Shown here piece after piece: positions 26,397 to 34,694 of a stretch of DNA of 39,009 nucleotides. The position numbers were made by a program, and so were the translations under genes. Below the pieces are notes generated by a model. That model was not told the origin of the DNA and ran no database searches. It worked only from the letters and a program-made list of their open reading frames with translations. Origin of the DNA: Pseudomonadota bacterium (GTDB lineage Bacteria; Pseudomonadota; Gammaproteobacteria; Burkholderiales; SG8-39); contig JAJZPQ010000035.1 in the NCBI GenBank assembly GCA_021811085.1, positions 1 through 39,009 of the forward strand. Direction: 5' to 3'. How positions within the stretch are numbered: position 1 is the first letter of the stretch; each line of letters opens with the position of its first letter.

Positions 26397-27668
26397 TCAA
26401 ACCGGCAGCTTAGCCCCGCGTTCGCGGCGTTGGCGCCGGAAATGCGACACCGCCAGCGCCAGCGCCACCGCCTGCAGCAGCGCGCAACAATACAGCGGCA
26501 GCCCGATGCGCCAGTCGCCCTGCGGCAGGTGCGACACCATCACCAGCAGCGGCGCCGAGAGCACCGGCGCGATCACCGCCATCAGGCTGTTCAAGCCGCT
26601 CACCGCGCCCAGCGTCCTGCCCTGGCTGCGCGCATCCGCCGCGCCGGAAATAATGCTCTGGATCGAGGCCGAGACCGTAGAGCCGAGAAAATTGAGGAAA
26701 ATAATCGCGAACATCATCCAGCTTTGCGTCGCCGCGCCCCAGGCGGCGTAGGCGAGCGTGGAGGACACCATGCCGATCACGGCGAGGCGCTGCGGACTCA
26801 GGCGCTTGAGCAGGCGCCCCAGCAACAGGCCCTGCGTGATCGCCGATACCACCCCGACCGCAGCCAGCGACCAGCCGTTCTCGCGCGGCCCCCAGCCGAA
26901 CTTGAACGTCGCATACAGCACCCACGAGGTGTAGAGCAGGAATTGCGCGAGGCCGCTGCACGCGATCACGCCGACCAGGCGCCCCGCGCCCTTCAGCTGC
27001 GCCAGGCCGCGCAGCGATGCGACCGGATTCGCCGCGCTCCAGTGAATCGCATGCCGGCGCTGCGGCGGCAGCGACTCCGGCAGCACGAAAAAACCGTAGA
27101 GCAGATTGAGCAGCGCCATGCCGCCGGCGGCGAAGAACGGCAGGCGCAGATCGACCGCGCCGAGCAGCCCGCCGATCACCGGCCCGAGGATGAAGCCGAC
27201 GCCGAACATCGCGCCGAGCAGGCCGAAGCGCTTTGCGCGCTGCTCCGGCGGCGTGATGTCGGCGACATAGGCGTTGGCGACGGAGAGATTGGACTGCATC
27301 GCGCCGCTCACCAGGCGCACCGCGAGCAGCATCCACACCGCGGTCGCCAGCGCCGTCGCGAAAAAGCTCAGCGCGAGGCCGCAAAATCCGAGCAGCAGCA
27401 CCGGGCGCCGGCCGTAGCGGTCCGACAGCGCGCCCAAGACCGGCGACGCGAAAAAGTTGGCGAAACTGAAGCTGAACGTCACCATGCCGTACCAGAACGC
27501 CTGGTCGGCCTGGGTCGCGGTAAAGCTGCCGACCAGCGCCGGCAGCACCGGAATCATCAGCCCGATCGCGATCATGTCGAGCAGCGTCGTCAGCATGATG
27601 AACGGCATCGCCGCCTCGCGCTCGCTGCGCCGGGCGAACAGTTTGAACGGGATTTTGGGCGGGTGCAT
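26397..27668 (-). CDS. Major facilitator superfamily transporter, TCR/Tet (DHA1) type
   Basis: The 423-residue protein has twelve predicted membrane helices. Motif A, GALSDRYGRRPVLL, lies between helices 2 and 3. Motif C-like GFILGPVIGG in helix 5 is typical of drug:H+ antiporters. The second half repeats the pattern (GRLLKRLSPQRLAVIG). It resembles tetracycline-resistance-type exporters (TetA/TCR group), but the substrate cannot be inferred from sequence alone and no TetR-like regulator is adjacent. ATG 27668 starts at MHPPKIPFKLF. It is probably co-transcribed with the thioesterase, and divergent from the XRE regulator across 131 bp. Confidence 0.9.
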   Translation of the reverse strand: MHPPKIPFKLFARRSEREAAMPFIMLTTLLDMIAIGLMIPVLPALVGSFTATQADQAFWYGMVTFSFSFANFFASPVLGALSDRYGRRPVLLLGFCGLALSFFATALATAVWMLLAVRLVSGAMQSNLSVANAYVADITPPEQRAKRFGLLGAMFGVGFILGPVIGGLLGAVDLRLPFFAAGGMALLNLLYGFFVLPESLPPQRRHAIHWSAANPVASLRGLAQLKGAGRLVGVIACSGLAQFLLYTSWVLYATFKFGWGPRENGWSLAAVGVVSAITQGLLLGRLLKRLSPQRLAVIGMVSSTLAYAAWGAATQSWMMFAIIFLNFLGSTVSASIQSIISGAADARSQGRTLGAVSGLNSLMAVIAPVLSAPLLVMVSHLPQGDWRIGLPLYCCALLQAVALALAVSHFRRQRRERGAKLPV

Positions 27669-27769
27669 AGGCGAACGGTACCAGAGTCGAATCCCGCGCA
27701 GCCCTGTTTTTCAAGGAAAAACGCCGAACTTGCGCAAGCAAAAATCATGATCTATGGTTAATTTGTTAC

Positions 27770-27795
27770 GGTTCATACCCTATATCTCATATAGG
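27770..27795 (+). promoter_or_regulatory. Palindrome over the translation start of the XRE regulator: probable operator
   Basis: CCTATAT (27779–27785) and ATATAGG (27789–27795) are a perfect inverted repeat around CTC, 4 nt before the ATG at 27800. Upstream GGTT (27770–27773) and downstream AACC extend the symmetry imperfectly. The right arm contains the ribosome-binding site AGGA. The site is well placed for autorepression by the HTH protein that follows, at promoter or ribosome-binding level; this is inference. Confidence 0.5.
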
Positions 27796-27799
27796 AACC

Positions 27800-28048
27800 A
27801 TGATCACAGCCGCCCAACTGCGGGCCGCCCGGGCCTTGCTCGGGATGGATCAGCGGGCCTTGGCCGAAGCCGCTGGACTATCTTTGCCCACCATCCAAAG
27901 GATGGAAGCGAGCGAAGAACTGATCCGGGGCAATGTGGAATCGCTGATGAAGCTGATCGCGGCGATCGACGCGGGGGGCGTAGAGCTCATTAACGAAGGC
28001 GTGGTCAGCGAGAGGGGCGGACGCGGCGTCCGCCTCAAGCCGCGCTGA
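27800..28048 (+). CDS. Small XRE/Cro-type helix-turn-helix regulator
   Basis: The 82-residue single-domain DNA-binding protein has an HTH at about residues 4–58: LRAARALLGMDQRALAEAAGLSLPTIQRMEAS, with the recognition helix at LSLPTIQRME. The sequence then continues into GGVELINEGVVSERGGRGVRLKPR, a tail (xxGxxLRLK) typical of short XRE regulators. AGGA lies 4 nt upstream. The hyfB start is 34 bp after its stop, so it is likely the first gene of the hyf/ehr operon or its local regulator, probably acting at the palindrome over its own start. Confidence 0.87.
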   Translation: MITAAQLRAARALLGMDQRALAEAAGLSLPTIQRMEASEELIRGNVESLMKLIAAIDAGGVELINEGVVSERGGRGVRLKPR

Positions 28049-28082
28049 TGGTTCAAGCATTCCCGCACCAGCCAGGGCGGCG

Positions 28083-30095
28083 ATGGCTCTGACCATCGTT
28101 CTCAGCTGCGTCGCCGTCCTGCTCGGAACCAGCGCGCTTGCCGTCGCCGGCGCGCGCAGCAGCCTGACTTCTTTCTTCGTCTATGGCGTCGCGCTCGCCG
28201 CCGGCGCCTGCGCCTTGGGCGCCGCCGGCGCAATGCTGGTCATCGCGCCGGGGTCGGCCCAAACCGCTCAGCTGCCGATCGGCCTGCCTTGGCTCGGCGC
28301 GCATTTCCGCCTCGACGCGCTGGCCGCGCTGTTCCTCGTCGTGATCAACCTCGGCAGCTTCACCTCCAGTCTGTACGGTCTCGGCTACGGACGCCACGAA
28401 TCTTCGCCCGGCCGCGTGCTGCCTTTCTTTCCGGCGTTCCTCGCCGGCATGAACCTGGTCGTGCTCGCCGACGACGCGTTCACGTTTCTGCTGACCTGGG
28501 AGTTCATGTCGCTCACCTCCTGGGCCCTGGTCATGGCGCATCATCGCGAGCGCGACAACGCGAGAGCGGGGTATATCTATCTGATCATGGCGAGCTTCGG
28601 CACGCTCGCGCTGCTGCTCACGTTCGGCCTGCTGGCCGGTCCCAACGGCGGCTACGCCTTCGATGCGATCCGCGCGACGACACCCTCCGCCGGCCTCTCG
28701 GCCGCGGTGCTGACCCTGGCGCTGATCGGCGCCGGTTCCAAGGCCGGACTGGTGCCGCTGCATGTGTGGCTGCCGCTCGCGCACCCGGCTGCGCCCAGCC
28801 ATGTCTCGGCACTCATGAGCGGCGTCATGACGAAAGTCGCCGTGTACGGCTTCGTGCGCATCGTGTTCGACCTGCTCGGCCCGCCGCAATGGTGGTGGGG
28901 CGCCGTGGTGCTCACGCTGGGCGGGATCAGCGCCGTGCTCGGCGTGCTCTACGCGCTGATGCAGCACGACTTGAAGCGCCTGCTCGCCTATCACACCGTG
29001 GAAAACATCGGCATCATTTTCATCGGGCTCGGCCTCGCGCTCGCGTTTCGCGCCAACGACATGCGCGCGGCCGCCGCGCTGGCGCTGACCGCGGCACTGT
29101 TTCATGTATTCAACCATTCCGTGTTCAAGAGCCTGCTGTTCTTCGGCGCAGGGGCCGTGCTCGGCGCGACGGGCGAACGCGACATGGAGCATCTGGGCGG
29201 CCTGATCCACCGCATGCCGCTCACCGCGATCGCCTTTCTCGCAGGCTCGACCGCGATTTCCGCGCTGCCTCCATTCAACGGCTTCGTCTCCGAGTGGCTC
29301 ACGTTCCAGGCGATCCTGCTGAGCCCGCAGCTGCCGCAGTGGCTGCTCAAGTTCATCGTGCCCGCGGCCGGCGCGATGCTCGCGCTCTCGGCCGCGCTCG
29401 CCGCGGGCTGTTTCGTCAAGGCCTTCGGCGCGACGTTTCTCGGCCGGCCCCGAAGGAGCGTCGCGCAAAACGCGCAGGAAACCGATGCCTGGTCGCTGGC
29501 CGCGATGTTCATCCTGGTGCTGCTGTGCCTCGTCGCCGGCATCCTGCCGGGCTATTTCATCGATGCGCTGGCGCCGGTGACGCAGCTGCTGCTCGATGCG
29601 CGGCTGGCGCCGCAGGCGCAGCTGCGGTGGCTCACGATCGTGCCGATAGCCGCGAGCCGAAGCTCCTATAACGGCCTGCTGCTGTTCGTGCTCGTCGCCG
29701 CAGCGGGCTGGCTGGGGGCGTACGTCATACACCGCTGGGCCTCGCATGCGCTGCGGCGCGCGGCGGCGTGGGATTGCGGGTTTCCGGATGCGCGTCCGGT
29801 TACCCAGTACACGGCGGGCAGCTTCGCCCAGCCGATCCGGCGCGTGTTCGGCGGCTTCGCCTTCCGTGCCCATGAACAGGTCTACATTCCGCCCCCGGGG
29901 CAGATCCAGCCGGCGCAATTCCATCTGTCCATGCGCGACCTGGTGTGGGACGTGCTGTATGCGCCGATCGAGGGCGTGGTGAACTTTGCCGCCGACCGGC
30001 TCAACCAGGTTCAGTCCTGGACCATACGCGCCTACCTGACCATGGTATTTGGCAGCGTCGTATTGCTGTTGATGGTGCTCGCGGTATGGCACTGA
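28083..30095 (+). CDS. hyfB: HyfB/NuoL-like antiporter subunit of a hydrogenase-4-type membrane complex
   Basis: The 670-residue protein belongs to the proton-conducting Mrp/NuoL/HyfB family, with about 16 membrane helices. Conserved pump residues are visible: Glu in LLTWEFMSLTSW (helix 5), Lys in GAGSKAGLVPLHVWLPLAHPAAPSHVSALMSGVMTK, and DLKRLLAYHTVENIG. The C-terminal soluble part has AAAWDCGFPDARPVTQYTAGSFAQPIRRVFGGF, the hallmark separating HyfB/HycC from NuoL. It would translocate ions across the inner membrane as part of the complex encoded by the next five genes. ATG 28083 follows a weak AGGGCGG site. The stop overlaps hyfC by 10 bp. Confidence 0.93.
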   Translation: MALTIVLSCVAVLLGTSALAVAGARSSLTSFFVYGVALAAGACALGAAGAMLVIAPGSAQTAQLPIGLPWLGAHFRLDALAALFLVVINLGSFTSSLYGLGYGRHESSPGRVLPFFPAFLAGMNLVVLADDAFTFLLTWEFMSLTSWALVMAHHRERDNARAGYIYLIMASFGTLALLLTFGLLAGPNGGYAFDAIRATTPSAGLSAAVLTLALIGAGSKAGLVPLHVWLPLAHPAAPSHVSALMSGVMTKVAVYGFVRIVFDLLGPPQWWWGAVVLTLGGISAVLGVLYALMQHDLKRLLAYHTVENIGIIFIGLGLALAFRANDMRAAAALALTAALFHVFNHSVFKSLLFFGAGAVLGATGERDMEHLGGLIHRMPLTAIAFLAGSTAISALPPFNGFVSEWLTFQAILLSPQLPQWLLKFIVPAAGAMLALSAALAAGCFVKAFGATFLGRPRRSVAQNAQETDAWSLAAMFILVLLCLVAGILPGYFIDALAPVTQLLLDARLAPQAQLRWLTIVPIAASRSSYNGLLLFVLVAAAGWLGAYVIHRWASHALRRAAAWDCGFPDARPVTQYTAGSFAQPIRRVFGGFAFRAHEQVYIPPPGQIQPAQFHLSMRDLVWDVLYAPIEGVVNFAADRLNQVQSWTIRAYLTMVFGSVVLLLMVLAVWH

Positions 30096-31042
30096 TCCAC
30101 GACGCGCTGGTCCAGCTCGCGCAGCTGCTGCTGATGCTGGCGCTCGCGCCCTTGCTCACGGGCTATATCCGCAAGGTCAAGGCCTATCTGCTGCGCCGCC
30201 AGGGCCCGCCGCTGCTGCAACCCTACCGCGATCTGCTCAAGCTGCTGCGCAAAGAGGCGGTATTGGCGGACAACGCCTCGTGGGTATTCCGCACCGCGCC
30301 CTACCTCATTTTCGCCACCACCCTGATCGCGGCGGCGCTCGTTCCCACATTTGCCACCGGGCTGCTGTTCAGCCCGGCGGCCGACCTGATCGCGATCGTC
30401 GCGCTGCTGGGCACCGCCCGCTTCGCGCTGGCCCTGGCCGGCCTCGACGTCGGCACCAGTTTCGGCGGCATCGGCGCGAGCCGCGAAATGATGATCGCCT
30501 CGCTCGCCGAGCCGGCGATGCTGATGATCGTGTTCACGCTGTCGCTGCTGGCCGGCTCGACCCAGCTGTCGTCGGTCGCGGTGTTCGTGCAGGGGCCCAC
30601 GATCGGCCTGCGCGTATCCCTGGCCATGGCGCTGGTCGCGCTGATCATGGTCGCCATCGCCGAGAATTCGCGCATTCCGGTCGACAATCCCGCAACCCAT
30701 CTCGAACTGACCATGATCCACGAGGCGATGATTCTGGAGTATTCGGGCCGCCATCTCGCGGTCATCGAAGTGGCGGCGTCGCTCAAGCTCCTGCTGTATT
30801 TCTCCCTCATCGCCTGCATGTTCCTGCCCTGGGGCATTGCGAGCGCCAACGGCGATCTCGCCGCGTTCGCGATCGGCCTGGTCAGCTATGTCACCAAGCT
30901 CGCGATGGGCGGGTTCCTGCTGGCCGTGTTCGAGACGGCGACGGCGAAAATGCGCGTGTTCCGCGTTTCGGATTTTCTCGGCGCCGCGCTCATGCTCGGC
31001 CTGCTGGCGACACTGCTGCTGTTCGTATCGCAGGCTGCCTGA
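30086..31042 (+). CDS. hyfC: HyfC/HycD (NuoH-like) membrane-anchor subunit
   Basis: The 318-residue membrane protein is homologous to NuoH/HycD/HyfC and couples the soluble arm to the antiporter-like subunits. It opens with LAPLLTGYIRKVKAYLLRRQGPPLLQPYRDLLKLLRKE, the conserved loop near the N2-like cluster. It continues with the GIGASREMMIASLAEPA loop and AENSRIPVDNPATHLELTMIHEAMILEYSG, the acidic loop shared with NuoH. About eight helices. ATG 30086 lies within the last codons of hyfB, so translation is coupled. Its TGA overlaps the hyfE start by one base. Confidence 0.94.
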   Translation: MALIHDALVQLAQLLLMLALAPLLTGYIRKVKAYLLRRQGPPLLQPYRDLLKLLRKEAVLADNASWVFRTAPYLIFATTLIAAALVPTFATGLLFSPAADLIAIVALLGTARFALALAGLDVGTSFGGIGASREMMIASLAEPAMLMIVFTLSLLAGSTQLSSVAVFVQGPTIGLRVSLAMALVALIMVAIAENSRIPVDNPATHLELTMIHEAMILEYSGRHLAVIEVAASLKLLLYFSLIACMFLPWGIASANGDLAAFAIGLVSYVTKLAMGGFLLAVFETATAKMRVFRVSDFLGAALMLGLLATLLLFVSQAA

Positions 31043-31704
31043 TGGACCGCCTCGCCCTCGACGTCGCCCACCTGTTTGCCGGCGGCCTCGTGCTGGTGAG
31101 CTTCATGCTGCTGTACCAGGACCGCATGTTCGGCCTGCTCAACATATTCGCGCTGCACGCCCTCGTGGTGTCGCTGTCGGTGGCTTGGCAGGCGCACATC
31201 CAGTCGGCGCCGCATTTGTACATCACCGCCGGCATCGCGCTGGTGGTCAAGGCGATCATCATTCCGGTGGCGCTGCGCCGCATCATCGTGCGCCTTGGCA
31301 TCCACCGCACCATCGACACCGTCGGCGGCATCGGGCAGACCATGCTGGCCGGCATCGGACTGGTGGCCTTGTCGATCATGGTCATGCTGCCGATCACGGC
31401 CGAGGCCGGCACGCTCACGCGCGAAGACCTCGCTTTTTCCCTGTCGGTGATCCTGCTCGGCCTGCTCATGATGATTTCGCGGCGCAACGCGGTGAGCCAG
31501 ATCATCGGCTTCATGTCGATCGAAAACGGCCTGATCCTGGCCGCGACCGCGGCCAAGGGCATGCCGCTCGTGGTGGAGATCAGCGTGGCGTTTTCCATCG
31601 TCATTGCGCTGATCGTGATCGGCATTTTCCTGTTCCGCATCCGCGAGAATTTCGACACCATGGACGTGCACGCGCTGGAGCGCTTCCGCGGGGGCCAACC
31701 ATGA
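31042..31704 (+). CDS. hyfE: HyfE (NuoK-like) membrane subunit
   Basis: The 220-residue hydrophobic protein has about seven helices. The C-terminal half (AFSLSVILLGLLMMISRRNAVSQIIGFMSIENGLILAAT) matches NuoK/MrpC with the conserved glutamate in SIENG. The tail FRIRENFDTMDVHALERFRG is typical of HyfE. Presence of HyfE and HyfF distinguishes this complex from the smaller Hyc (hydrogenase-3) layout. Start and stop overlap both neighbours by 1–4 bp. Confidence 0.92.
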   Translation: MDRLALDVAHLFAGGLVLVSFMLLYQDRMFGLLNIFALHALVVSLSVAWQAHIQSAPHLYITAGIALVVKAIIIPVALRRIIVRLGIHRTIDTVGGIGQTMLAGIGLVALSIMVMLPITAEAGTLTREDLAFSLSVILLGLLMMISRRNAVSQIIGFMSIENGLILAATAAKGMPLVVEISVAFSIVIALIVIGIFLFRIRENFDTMDVHALERFRGGQP

Positions 31705-33149
31705 ACGATCTGGGCCCGCTGCTGGTCAACGCGATCCTGCTGGTGCCGATCTGCAGCGCGGCGCTGCTGGCGCTGTTCCCGGACGATCGCCTCACCGGCC
31801 AGCTCAACACGCTGGCATCGCTGCTTACGTTCCTCGCCTCGATCTCGCTGTTTTTCTTCCGCCCCGCAGTCGGCTCGTTTCTGATCGTCGACGATGTGAA
31901 CGTGGTGTTCATCGTGCTCACCACGTTCGTCGCATTCACCACCAGCGTGTTCAGCGCGAGCTACATCGCGCACGAACTCGAGACCGGGCGCCTCACGCCG
32001 ACCTACCTGCGCTTCTACCACGCCATGTACCAGACGCTCATGTTCGCGATGAACCTGGCGCTGCTCGCGAACAACATGGGACTCATGTGGGTTGCGATTG
32101 AGCTGGCGACGCTCACCACGGTATTGATGGTGGGCCTGTACCGCACGCCGGCGGCGATCGAGGCGGCGTGGAAGTATTTCATCCTCGGCAGCGTCGGCAT
32201 CGCGCTCGCGCTGTTCGGGACGCTGCTGGTCTATCTGGCCGCGCGTTCGGTGGTGGGCGAGGGCCTCGACGCCATGGCCTGGAATGTGCTCGTGCGCGAG
32301 GCGCCGAGGTTCGATCCGCACCTGCTCAACCTTGCCTTCGCGTTCCTGCTCCTGGGTTACGGCACCAAGGTCGGCCTCGTCCCGCTGCACGCTTGGCTGC
32401 CCGACGCGCATGCCGAAGGTCCGACGCCGATCTCGGCCGTGCTCTCCGGGCTGCTGCTCAATGTCGCGCTGTTCGCGGTGCTGCGCTTCAAGATGATCAT
32501 GTCCGCCAATCCCGGGGCGCTCGCGCCGGGGCCGCTGATGGTCACACTCGGCCTGCTGTCGGTGCTGTTCGCCGCATTCATGCTGTACCGGCGCCACGAC
32601 ATCAAACGCATGTTCGCCTACTCCTCGATCGAACACATGGGGATCATCACGTTCGCATTCGGCATGGGCGGACCGCTGGCGAATTTCGCCGGCCTGCTGC
32701 ACATGACCTATCACAGCCTCACCAAATCGGCGATCTTCTTTTCCGTCGGGCATATCGCGCAGATCAAGGGCACGCAGAGGATGGCCGACATACGCGGGCT
32801 GACGGTGTCGCATCCGGTGCTCGGCTGGGGGCTGGTGCTGGGCGTGATCACGATCGTGGGCCTGCCGCCGACCGGCATTTTCATGACCGAATTCCTGATC
32901 ATCACCTCGACGTTCGCGCGCCAGCCGGTGCTCGCGGTCGCCTTGGGGCTGGGCCTGCTCGTGGCCTTGGGCGCGCTGTTGCTGCGGCTCAACGGCCTCG
33001 CGTTCGGCGAACCCTATGGCAAGGATGCGCCCTCGCATGCTTCCTTCGTGCCGATGTTCGCGCATCTGGGGCTGGTGCTCGCGGCCGGAATCTTTCTGCC
33101 GCCGGCGCTGGTTGCGTGGTTCCAGCACGTCGCGAGTCTGCTCGGCTAG
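31701..33149 (+). CDS. hyfF: HyfF/NuoN-like antiporter subunit
   Basis: This 482-residue second antiporter-like subunit has about 14 helices. The conserved Glu is in MWVAIELATLTTVLMVGLYR. The Lys helix is in GYGTKVGLVPLHAWLPDAHAEGPTPISAVLSGLLLN, followed by DIKRMFAYSSIEHMGIITFAFG and TYHSLTKSAIFFSVGHIAQ. The family is the same as HyfB but shorter, matching HyfF. ATG 31701 overlaps the hyfE stop (ATGA). With HyfB it gives the complex two ion-pumping modules, whereas E. coli Hyf has a third (HyfD) that is absent here. Confidence 0.93.
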   Translation: MNDLGPLLVNAILLVPICSAALLALFPDDRLTGQLNTLASLLTFLASISLFFFRPAVGSFLIVDDVNVVFIVLTTFVAFTTSVFSASYIAHELETGRLTPTYLRFYHAMYQTLMFAMNLALLANNMGLMWVAIELATLTTVLMVGLYRTPAAIEAAWKYFILGSVGIALALFGTLLVYLAARSVVGEGLDAMAWNVLVREAPRFDPHLLNLAFAFLLLGYGTKVGLVPLHAWLPDAHAEGPTPISAVLSGLLLNVALFAVLRFKMIMSANPGALAPGPLMVTLGLLSVLFAAFMLYRRHDIKRMFAYSSIEHMGIITFAFGMGGPLANFAGLLHMTYHSLTKSAIFFSVGHIAQIKGTQRMADIRGLTVSHPVLGWGLVLGVITIVGLPPTGIFMTEFLIITSTFARQPVLAVALGLGLLVALGALLLRLNGLAFGEPYGKDAPSHASFVPMFAHLGLVLAAGIFLPPALVAWFQHVASLLG

Positions 33150-33161
33150 ACGGGCGCAGGC

Positions 33162-34682
33162 ATGAAAACATTGCGCGACATCCTCGAAGAAGGCCAGGTG
33201 ATGGCGCAGCATCGACCCTGGCCGCGCGCCGTCGTCGGCGAAGACAGCTGGCAACAGGCGATCCGGCTGCTGCAGGAAGAGCAATGCACGCTGCTCGGAC
33301 TGTGGGGCGAGAACGAAGTCGTGCACCTGGCGCTCATCGACGCGCAGGGCAAGGAGCCGGCCATCCTCAGTTTCGAGTGCGAAGACGGGAGCTTCCCCTC
33401 GATCGGGCGAGCGCATGCGCCGGCGATCCGGCTGGAGCGGGCGCTGCGCGATCTGTCCGGCCTGGATCCCGAGGGTCTCACCGATGCGCGTGCATGGCTG
33501 GACCACGGCAAGTGGCCCGTCGACCACCCGCTCGGGCAAGCGCGGCCCGCCGAGGCCAAACGCAAGCCCAAGCCCTACGCGTTTCTGCCGGCCGAGGGTG
33601 AAAGCCTGCACGAGATCCCGGTCGGTCCGGTGCACGCAGGCATCATCGAACCCGGGCACTTTCGCTTCAGCGCGAGCGGCGAGACTATCGTGCGCCTGGA
33701 GGAGCGGCTCGGCTACGTGCACAAGGGGATCGAGTCGCTGCTCGCGAGGCAGACGATCGAGCGCGCCGCGCTGCTCGCCGGGCGCGTATCGGGAGACAGC
33801 ACGGTGGCCTACGCCCTGGCGTTTGCGCGCGCGATCGAGGCCGCCTACGGCGCCGAGGTGCCGGTGCGCGCGCTGTGGCTGCGCGCGCTCATGGGCGAAC
33901 TCGAGCGCCTCGCGAACCATTTCGGCGACATCGGCGCGATCTGCAACGACGCCGCCTTCGCCATGCTGCACGCGCACTGCGGCCTGCTGCGCGAGCAGGT
34001 GCTGCGTACCGCAGACAGCTGTTTCGGCCACAGGCTCATGATGGACCGCGTCGTCCCCGGCGGCGTGCGCGCGGACTTGCCGCGCGAAGGAGCGCGCATG
34101 ATCGGCGGCCTGCTGGCGCAGGTGCGCGACAGCTTTCCCGAGCTCATGGAAATGTACGACAACACCGCCTCGCTCAAAGACCGCACCGTCGGCACCGGCC
34201 TGCTGTCGGCGAAGCTCGCGCGCCAGTTCGGCGCCGGCGGCTGTGTCGGCCGCGCCTCCGGGCGCGCCTTCGACGCGCGCCGCACGCCGGGCTATCCGCC
34301 CTATGACCAGCTCGAGTTCGAGGTGCCCGTGCTCGAGGCGGGCGACGTGAACGCGCGCATCTGGATCCGCAAGCGCGAGATCGAACAGAGTCTGGTCATG
34401 ATCGAGCAGATTCTGCGCGAGCTTCCGTCCGGGCCGGTTTGCGCTGCGCTTTCCATGCAGCCGGGCGCGGGCGAAGGCGTCGCGCTGGTCGAGGGCTTCC
34501 GCGGCGACATCCTCGCCTGGGTCAGCACCGCCGCCGACGGCAGGATCGCGCGCTGCCACCTGCGCGATCCCTCCTGGTTCCAGTGGCCGCTGCTCGAGGC
34601 CGCGATCGAGGGCAACATCGTCGCCGACTTCCCGCTATGCAACAAGTCGTTCAACTGCTCCTACTCGGGCCACGATCTATAG
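33162..34682 (+). CDS. hyfG: HyfG/NuoCD-like large subunit lacking the NiFe cysteine ligands (Ehr type)
   Basis: The protein has 506 residues. Residues 1–130 are a NuoC-like domain, and the rest is the NuoD/hydrogenase large-subunit fold: GPVHAGIIEPGHFRF, RLEERLGYVHKGIESLLARQTIERAALLAGRV, and LMGELERLANHFGDIG. In true NiFe hydrogenases the next segment carries CGIC; here it is RVSGDSTVAY (residues 208–217). The C-terminal CxxC that ligates Ni is replaced by PLCNKSFNCSYSGHDL (Cys493 and Cys499, five apart, at the very end with no processing tail). The active site therefore cannot hold NiFe in the usual way, and no maturation genes are nearby. This fits the energy-converting hydrogenase-related (Ehr) complexes; electron donor and acceptor are unknown. 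Confidence 0.92.
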   Translation: MKTLRDILEEGQVMAQHRPWPRAVVGEDSWQQAIRLLQEEQCTLLGLWGENEVVHLALIDAQGKEPAILSFECEDGSFPSIGRAHAPAIRLERALRDLSGLDPEGLTDARAWLDHGKWPVDHPLGQARPAEAKRKPKPYAFLPAEGESLHEIPVGPVHAGIIEPGHFRFSASGETIVRLEERLGYVHKGIESLLARQTIERAALLAGRVSGDSTVAYALAFARAIEAAYGAEVPVRALWLRALMGELERLANHFGDIGAICNDAAFAMLHAHCGLLREQVLRTADSCFGHRLMMDRVVPGGVRADLPREGARMIGGLLAQVRDSFPELMEMYDNTASLKDRTVGTGLLSAKLARQFGAGGCVGRASGRAFDARRTPGYPPYDQLEFEVPVLEAGDVNARIWIRKREIEQSLVMIEQILRELPSGPVCAALSMQPGAGEGVALVEGFRGDILAWVSTAADGRIARCHLRDPSWFQWPLLEAAIEGNIVADFPLCNKSFNCSYSGHDL

Positions 34683-34694
34683 GGCCGGCCGCAG

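Noticed and set aside
26310-27761. Long plus-strand frame opposite the MFS transporter
   Set aside because: It codes for a His/Arg/Gln-rich chain with no domain, whereas the minus strand encodes a clear 12-helix transporter with motif A.
28053-30092. Minus-strand frame spanning hyfB
   Set aside because: It is a low-complexity Arg/Glu/His-rich shadow of the conserved hyfB gene.
33162-34682. Initial idea that the operon is an active formate hydrogenlyase (Hyc/Hyf)
   Set aside because: Both NiFe-binding cysteine pairs of the large subunit are missing and no formate dehydrogenase, ferredoxin subunit or maturation genes are in the window.
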